This document shows positions 59,074-64,000 of a stretch of DNA of 64,000 nt, piece by piece. The notes beneath the pieces are model-generated. The model saw only the letters and a program-made list of their open reading frames with translations, was not told the origin of the DNA and ran no database searches. This DNA comes from Aporrectodea caliginosa (Eukaryota > Annelida > Clitellata > Crassiclitellata > Lumbricidae). The position numbers and the translations under genes are program-made. Numbering within the stretch: the first letter of the stretch is position 1; each line of letters opens with the position of its first letter. The DNA lies in contig JACEVL010000420.1 in NCBI GenBank assembly GCA_020284085.1, positions 225,001 through 289,000 of the forward strand, written 5' to 3'.

Positions 59074-59635
59074 AAGTTTCCTTAAAGCGTCAGCTGAATA
59101 AAGATGATTTCAAATAATTCCTTGGTTTTTACTTAAGTCCTAAAGTGATCATCACACTAGCATTAGGCCTACAGCTTTCTAGCTGTTGGGATTGTATGAC
59201 GTAACAAAAGATGTGTCATTGATTCTGATGAATTAATTTTGCTAGTATTAATTACTAAACGTTTGCCCGTCCTAATACGGTAAATTCCTTCATAACGTAT
59301 ACCCTCCCCTCCCTTCTCTGTTCGTCTCCCCTCCCCTTCCCTTCCCCTCCTCTGCCCCTCGTGACTGGCTGGCACTCACAGTTGACGAAGTATCGCGTAT
59401 CGCATCCTGTCGAATGATGCAGTGTGAGATCAGCATAACATACTATGACTTACAGAAGGACAGACAGATATTTTTCTTCGTTTATTCTATTAATTACCCG
59501 CGGTAATAATAATCCTTCAGGAACTGGAAAATTAAATTATGAGTAGAAATTATATCTATGAACGCATTAGTACAACCCGTCGATGCTTAATATTATTCAG
59601 GTCTAATATGTAGAACTAAATGAAGTAATCATCAT

Positions 59636-59815
59636 CTGTGTATTGTATTGTATTGTATTGTATTGTATTGTATTGTATTGTATTTACGGATTTCTAAAGC
59701 GCCTCTCAAGGGACGACATAATCAGAGGCGCTCCCAGTGCGAAAATCTACGCAAGATAAGTCTTAAGAGTGCGGGCAGAGATAGAAATTTCGCGTTTAGA
59801 TTGGAAATAAAGGAA
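59636..59815 (-). mobile_element. LINE 3' end with stem-loop and (TATTG)n tail
   Basis: On the minus strand: CACTCTTAAGACTTATCTT, then AGCGCCTCT / AGAGGCGCT (59732-59724, 59706-59698) and TACAA repeats. Matches 52640-52760 with the same 17-base loop length. Confidence 0.85.
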
Positions 59816-60290
59816 ATAAAATAACACGCAGTGTTGGGATGAAAATTCAGGATGACTATTTAAATAGACTACTAAACAGTACACACAGGAACTATTAAAT
59901 AATATTTAAAATAGTAAATAATTGTGGACTATTGCAAATACCAATTGACTTTAAAAAAACTAATTTAGCAATTATCCATTTCAGTTACAAATAATTGTTT
60001 AGAAATCCTGCAATTTTATACTGTTTAAGTAAGTGAGTAAGTAAGTATATCATTTATTATGCTAATTGCATTTTGGTTTACAAAGATGTCACTTTTCTGG
60101 ATTAGGGAGGCCTACTCTATCATAAAAGTCGAAATGTGCCAACTATCCCCGTCGTTAAACATACAGTTATTAGTTTTAGTTGACTTTGAGTAAGTGCAAA
60201 TGTCCAGAGTAAGTGCTGCATTACTTGTGTTGAAGTCTAGAAAAACTGACTTGTTTCGTGGACGATTGTCCTAGATTTTACGCGATTTAC
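59816..60290. other. No gene seen
   Basis: AT-rich sequence without recognisable features. Confidence 0.3.
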
Positions 60291-60299
60291 CATTTAGAC

Positions 60300-60840
60300 A
60301 CTTGGAATGATGATCCTCTTCCTGCGTAGTTGACACAAATCATCGAAGAAGTTGCACTGCTTTGTCACTGTGAGCAGCACTGTCACTTTCATCATTTACG
60401 TTCTCTATTGCTTTCTGCAGAAGTCTGGTTCATCTGACTTTCACTTCCGGATTTTCAATCCAACTGAGTTTTAACTTTTGATGACAAACTGCTGCTCTGA
60501 GGAATGCACTAGAGTCAAAAAGACCTCCGAACTGTTTATCGCTGCTCGCCAGCAGTGCAGCATCAAGAGGTTTAGTTGGCGTAGGCCTAATTGGCGCTGC
60601 ATTTAACTTTAATTTCAGCTTCTGCAGTTCAGCAGCACAAACCCAAGTCAATGCTTCTTGTCACCATGAAGGGTATCTAATCCAGCCGCAGCTTGTCCCG
60701 TAAGTGATATGCTGCAAAAAGCAGGCTGTGATAGTGCAGCGCATTCTAACTTCCTGACAGAGTCATAATACGAATTCCAATGCATTGGACAAGGCACGGT
60801 AGGTCTGTCACAGAAAATCGAAAGCAACATCATTAATAGA
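60300..60840 (-). pseudogene. hAT transposase fragment
   Basis: Minus-strand frames read MHWNSYYDSVRKLECA, ITLTGQ-like codons, then LDAALLASSDKQFGGLF and AAVCHQKLKLSWI. These match in order the middle of BED-type hAT transposases (WNSYYDSV, then LL..I..RFG.LF, then AAV.HP.FKL.W). Frames are broken by stops and no ends are seen. Confidence 0.75.
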
Positions 60841-60879
60841 CCACAGGGTTCAAAGATTAGAGTTTCATAAACATAGAGT

Positions 60880-60980
60880 CAATTCATTCTGCGAATTTAT
60901 ATAGCGCCTGTTCTAGATACATACTCAGAGGCGCTCTCTGCGATATAGTGAGGGCTGTTAGCAAGATGAAGGGGACCGGT
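60880..60980 (-). mobile_element. SINE/LINE tail with stem-loop
   Basis: AGCGCCT (60903-60909) pairs with AGGCGCT (60929-60935); the flank TATATAAATTCGCAGAATGA matches other tails. Confidence 0.65.
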
Positions 60981-61078
60981 TGGACAAAAGCACCAAACTT
61001 TCTGTGTACTTAGGTTTGGTCATATGGTAATGGTTTTTGGTAGGAGCCACGCGATCCGACCACGGGGTCACCCCTCAA

Positions 61079-61600
61079 AACCAAGATGGCGGCCAATAAT
61101 GGCGCCAACACAGAAAACAGTATATATCAGGTCATAGGTAAGCTACAAAAACAAACGAAGTATCAAATTTAACATTATCAAGGTCAAGGAATCTAGTTAT
61201 CGTAGTGGCAATAGTGTCCAAAATTTTACTATCCAAGATGGCGTCCAATACGGCCGCCAACACACAAAAATATGTATATATCAGGTCAGAGGTAAGCTAC
61301 AATAACAAATGAAGTGTCGAATATAATATTTTCAAGGTCAAGAAATCGATTTATCGCAGTGGCAATAGTGTCCGAATGTTACTATTCAAGATGGCGGTCA
61401 ATATGGCCGCCAAAACACAAAAATATGTATATATCAGGTCAGAGGTATACAATGTCAAATGAAGTGTCGAATATTATATTTTTAAGATCAAGAAATCGAT
61501 TTATCGTTGTGTCAATTGTGTCCGAATGTTACTATCCAAGATGGCGTCCGATATGGCCGCCAACACACAAAAATAGGTATATCTCAGCCCATAAAGCCTG
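61079..61600. repeat. 152-bp tandem repeat, about 3.4 copies
   Basis: Starts of CCAAGATGGCG occur at 61081, 61233, 61385 and 61536. Each unit has an AAGATGGCGG box facing a TATGGCCGCC box, then ACACAAAAATATGTATATAT and CAGGTCAGAGGTA. A 148-codon frame through it is an artefact. Confidence 0.93.
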
Positions 61601-61737
61601 GATCGGGGGGGCTTTGGAACCGCTCTTCGGGACCATCATCTTCTCAACACTGACGAAAACTCTATGCGGACTGTCTCTGAGCTGTTTGATTCTATTTGTA
61701 GCGCTCACAGTGCTCAGCAGAAACAGATCCTATAAGG

Positions 61738-62918
61738 CAGGCATGGGCAACTTCTTTTAACAGAGGGCCGCTTTAGGGTTTGAAGGGCAGCTCGGGGGCC
61801 GTACGCCAATCGCGAGCAAATTTTGGCAGATACATTTGCCCCAGAAAATGAAACTATAATAATTTTATTAATAACCGTTAAAGCAAGTGAAAATAATTTG
61901 TATGATGGAAATCTAATTATCCTAATATGTACAATCCTACACTAAAAATAAAAAATTAGTTTTATTCAGTTTAAAAAATACATAAAACTGTTAGTCTGTA
62001 CAATGTATCAATTTGCTTAGTGTGCTATATATTTAATGGCACTTCTTTTCACGACACACATCTGGAATGTTTGCTTTGAAGTTCGATGTGGCAATTCGAT
62101 ATTCATTGGAGAGATTGTCATCTGTTAGTCTGCATCTATTTTTGCACTTTGTTAGTTTCATCTTTGAGAAGACATGTTCACAAATACCGGTATAGGTGCA
62201 CCGTGCATGGAAACAGTACAACAATGCAGTTTCAGGCTTAGTATGAAAATTTGAATAAAGTGTTAGAATCCTGAGAAATGTAAAGTTATGTAGGACTGAA
62301 TCATAGGTACCTCACGAAATTTCATTTCCAACTGACTGTTGCATTGAAGTACAATCAATTCCATTTGCATGGAGCTTGGTGCTGAATTGGCATCGATGGA
62401 AAATGGAGATTCAAACAATTTAAGTCTAGTTCATGAGCAGTAAATCAGCAAACCTGGACTGGAACTCTACTTTCAATACAGTTATTTGTTCTGTGCACTT
62501 CTTGATATTTGCAGAATCAGTAAAACATAGAAAATACACAGTATTGCCTTTTGATATTTGATTTCCCCAGAGTAGCAACTTCGTTTGAAAAGTTCTGATA
62601 GATGGTTTCTAAAGTAGCGAACCTACCCACTTGTGGTCTTGTTTTATGTAGAGAGTAGATTACATTGATGACTGAGTAGTAAACTAGTTGACTATAGATT
62701 AGAGGTCGGATTCTTAATAAATAAGAAACAGATGTTTTAATGTCAGTCTATTTACAGAAATTCATTTGTGCAGGGCCGGATAAGGTTCCCAAACGAGGGC
62801 CGGATAATAGGTCCCCAGAGTGCCAGGTACAGTGCTAATATAAATGACATGCCAAGGGCCGGTTCAAAGGTCCCCGGGGGCCGGATCCGGCCCGCGGGCC
62901 GCCAGTTGCCCATCCCTG
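61738..62918 (-). mobile_element. hAT element with exact 8-bp TSD (same family as 7.9 and 12.1 kb)
   Basis: The ends CAGGCATGGGCAACT and AGTTGCCCATCCCTG are flanked by CTATAAGG at 61730-61737 and 62919-62926. On the minus strand a frame (62224-62033) reads CEHVFSKMKLTKCKNRCRLT then DDNLSNEYRIATSNFKANI, the conserved C-terminal block of GTF2IRD2/ZBED-type hAT transposases. Only part of the enzyme remains. Confidence 0.92.
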
Positions 62919-63014
62919 CTATAAGGTTTTGACTTTGAAGATCTCTTTATGATTTCTTGGATTGTAGCATTCCAGCACTATTGCCACTTCATTTGTTCTT
63001 GTGGCTTACCTATC

Positions 63015-64000
63015 CATTCATTTATTCAAGAAATTTGATATTACGCCCCTTCAGGAGACCTACTCAGGGGCGCTCCCAGTCCAGCTTCGGCACTAATAAT
63101 TAGACTTTAGTAACTTATTAAATGCAGGGGCACTACCCCTAGGCAGTAGACGAATCTCTAATGGGAGACCATTCTAGATGGAAGGTCCAACCATTGAGAA
63201 GGCACGGTGCTGCCTAATTGAGTTCTCCCCCAGCAGAAGATCGGAAGACTCGATGGCTGCAGCTGTATCAGAAAGCGGACGACAAAGATCACTCCGATAG
63301 GCCAAGGCACAGCCAAGGATGCACCGCCAGACCAAAACAGCAACCCTGTTAGAGATGCATTGTGGGACAGAGAGTCAGTAAAATACACCCCACATATAAT
63401 ACAGAAACAGGAGCATATTTGGGAAAGCCCCTCTAAGACGAGCAGCTGAACGAAAAACCGGTCGCCCAATTAGTCCAAGTGGTTTTGTGGCAAAACCCTC
63501 AATTGACGTAGCTGATAATAGCAGCTAAGGGCAAGCTCATTTATGTGCTGAGAAAAACAAAGTTCTTGATCAAAAGTTACCTCAAGTCCCGGACCGAATC
63601 CAATAAGGTGACATGCGGGAACTTTTCCGAAACCAGGCATCGGTCAATGCTCGCCAGCCGTCTACCACAACCCAAACAAATGAATTGATTCTTAGAGGCG
63701 TTTAGAAGCAGGCGATTGGATGCTAACCAAGTGGAAGGGCATCCATAGCTTGGAACATCTGCTGAACGGCAATTCACCCCGCAATTGGGGTGGCAATTGG
63801 TGTAGGTCTGCACATCGTCATCATATAGCCTAGCTGGTGCACAAGCCCACATGACGCCAGCAAGACCCCAATACCAGACGATTAGATAATACAAAGCATT
63901 GGGCCCAGCACTAAAACCTATGGGACACCAAAAGGGGCTAGAACCCAGCTGGACCTACAGGAGCCAAAGACTACACGATTAGTGCGCTCTTACAGAAAGG
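63015..64000 (-). mobile_element. CR1/L2-like LINE, decayed, running off the right edge
   Basis: A minus-strand frame (63894-63577) reads LYDDDVQTYTN (expected YADDVQ), SNRLLLNASKNQFICLG and SEKFPHVTLLDSVRDL, as in the LINE at 51.6 kb. The 3' stem is CGCCCCT / AGGGGCG (63044-63050, 63066-63072). Confidence 0.8.

Larger units (their letters stand above)
44265..59625. repeat. Segmental duplication unit B
   Basis: Runs from GGGACGCCTGCGATCAAAAC (44270) to CAGGTCTAATATGTAGAACT (59598-59617) in the same order as unit A, with its own set of insertions. Confidence 0.9.

Noticed and set aside
61314..61760. 148-codon frame
   Set aside because: Runs through the 152-bp tandem repeat and into a hAT end.

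Overview
The window is animal nuclear DNA, probably from a marine invertebrate. It has spliced genes with GT-AG introns, dozens of decayed LINEs, SINEs and hAT-type elements, and many long microsatellites. The palindrome TAGGCCTA recurs throughout. I cannot name the species; the two carbonic anhydrases are of the secreted type common in skeleton- or shell-forming animals, but that is only a hint.

Layout. 1-4.3 kb: start of a minus-strand gene (signal-peptide exon, EGF exon, fibronectin-III-like exon, all phase 1) that runs off the left edge, with a young 5'-truncated LINE in its first intron. 4.3-14.9 kb: repeats, including a 2.4-kb satellite of about 90 copies of a 27-bp unit and two copies of one hAT family. 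14.9-15.9 kb: an intact single-exon retinol dehydrogenase (RDH14/RDH11-like), minus strand. 16-26 kb: a field of hAT elements and MITEs, several with readable 8-bp target-site duplications (TSDs), degenerate satellites and two facing arrays of a GGACATCAACCCCC motif.

26.3-59.6 kb: the main gene region, a tandem segmental duplication. Unit A (about 26.3-44.0 kb) and unit B (about 44.3-59.6 kb) each carry one complete eight-exon alpha-carbonic anhydrase gene on the plus strand. Both genes have a TATA box, a signal-peptide exon, all catalytic residues and a stop codon; exon lengths sum in frame to 296 and 293 residues. Because A and B align outside their insertions, each later transposon insertion can be recognised by its absence from the other copy. 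Examples are a 2.55-kb hAT just upstream of the A promoter, a pogo-like element in A intron 6, and LINEs in B introns 3 and 5.

59.6-64 kb: more repeats: a truncated LINE tail, a hAT transposase fragment, a 152-bp tandem repeat, a complete hAT with TSD, and a decayed LINE that leaves the window.

How things work together. The two carbonic anhydrases would both be secreted and hydrate CO2 outside the cell or in the secretory pathway; having two suggests a dosage or expression split. The dehydrogenase and the EGF/FN3 gene have no evident link to them. Several LINEs and SINEs end in the same short stem-loop, so the SINEs probably borrow the LINE machinery.
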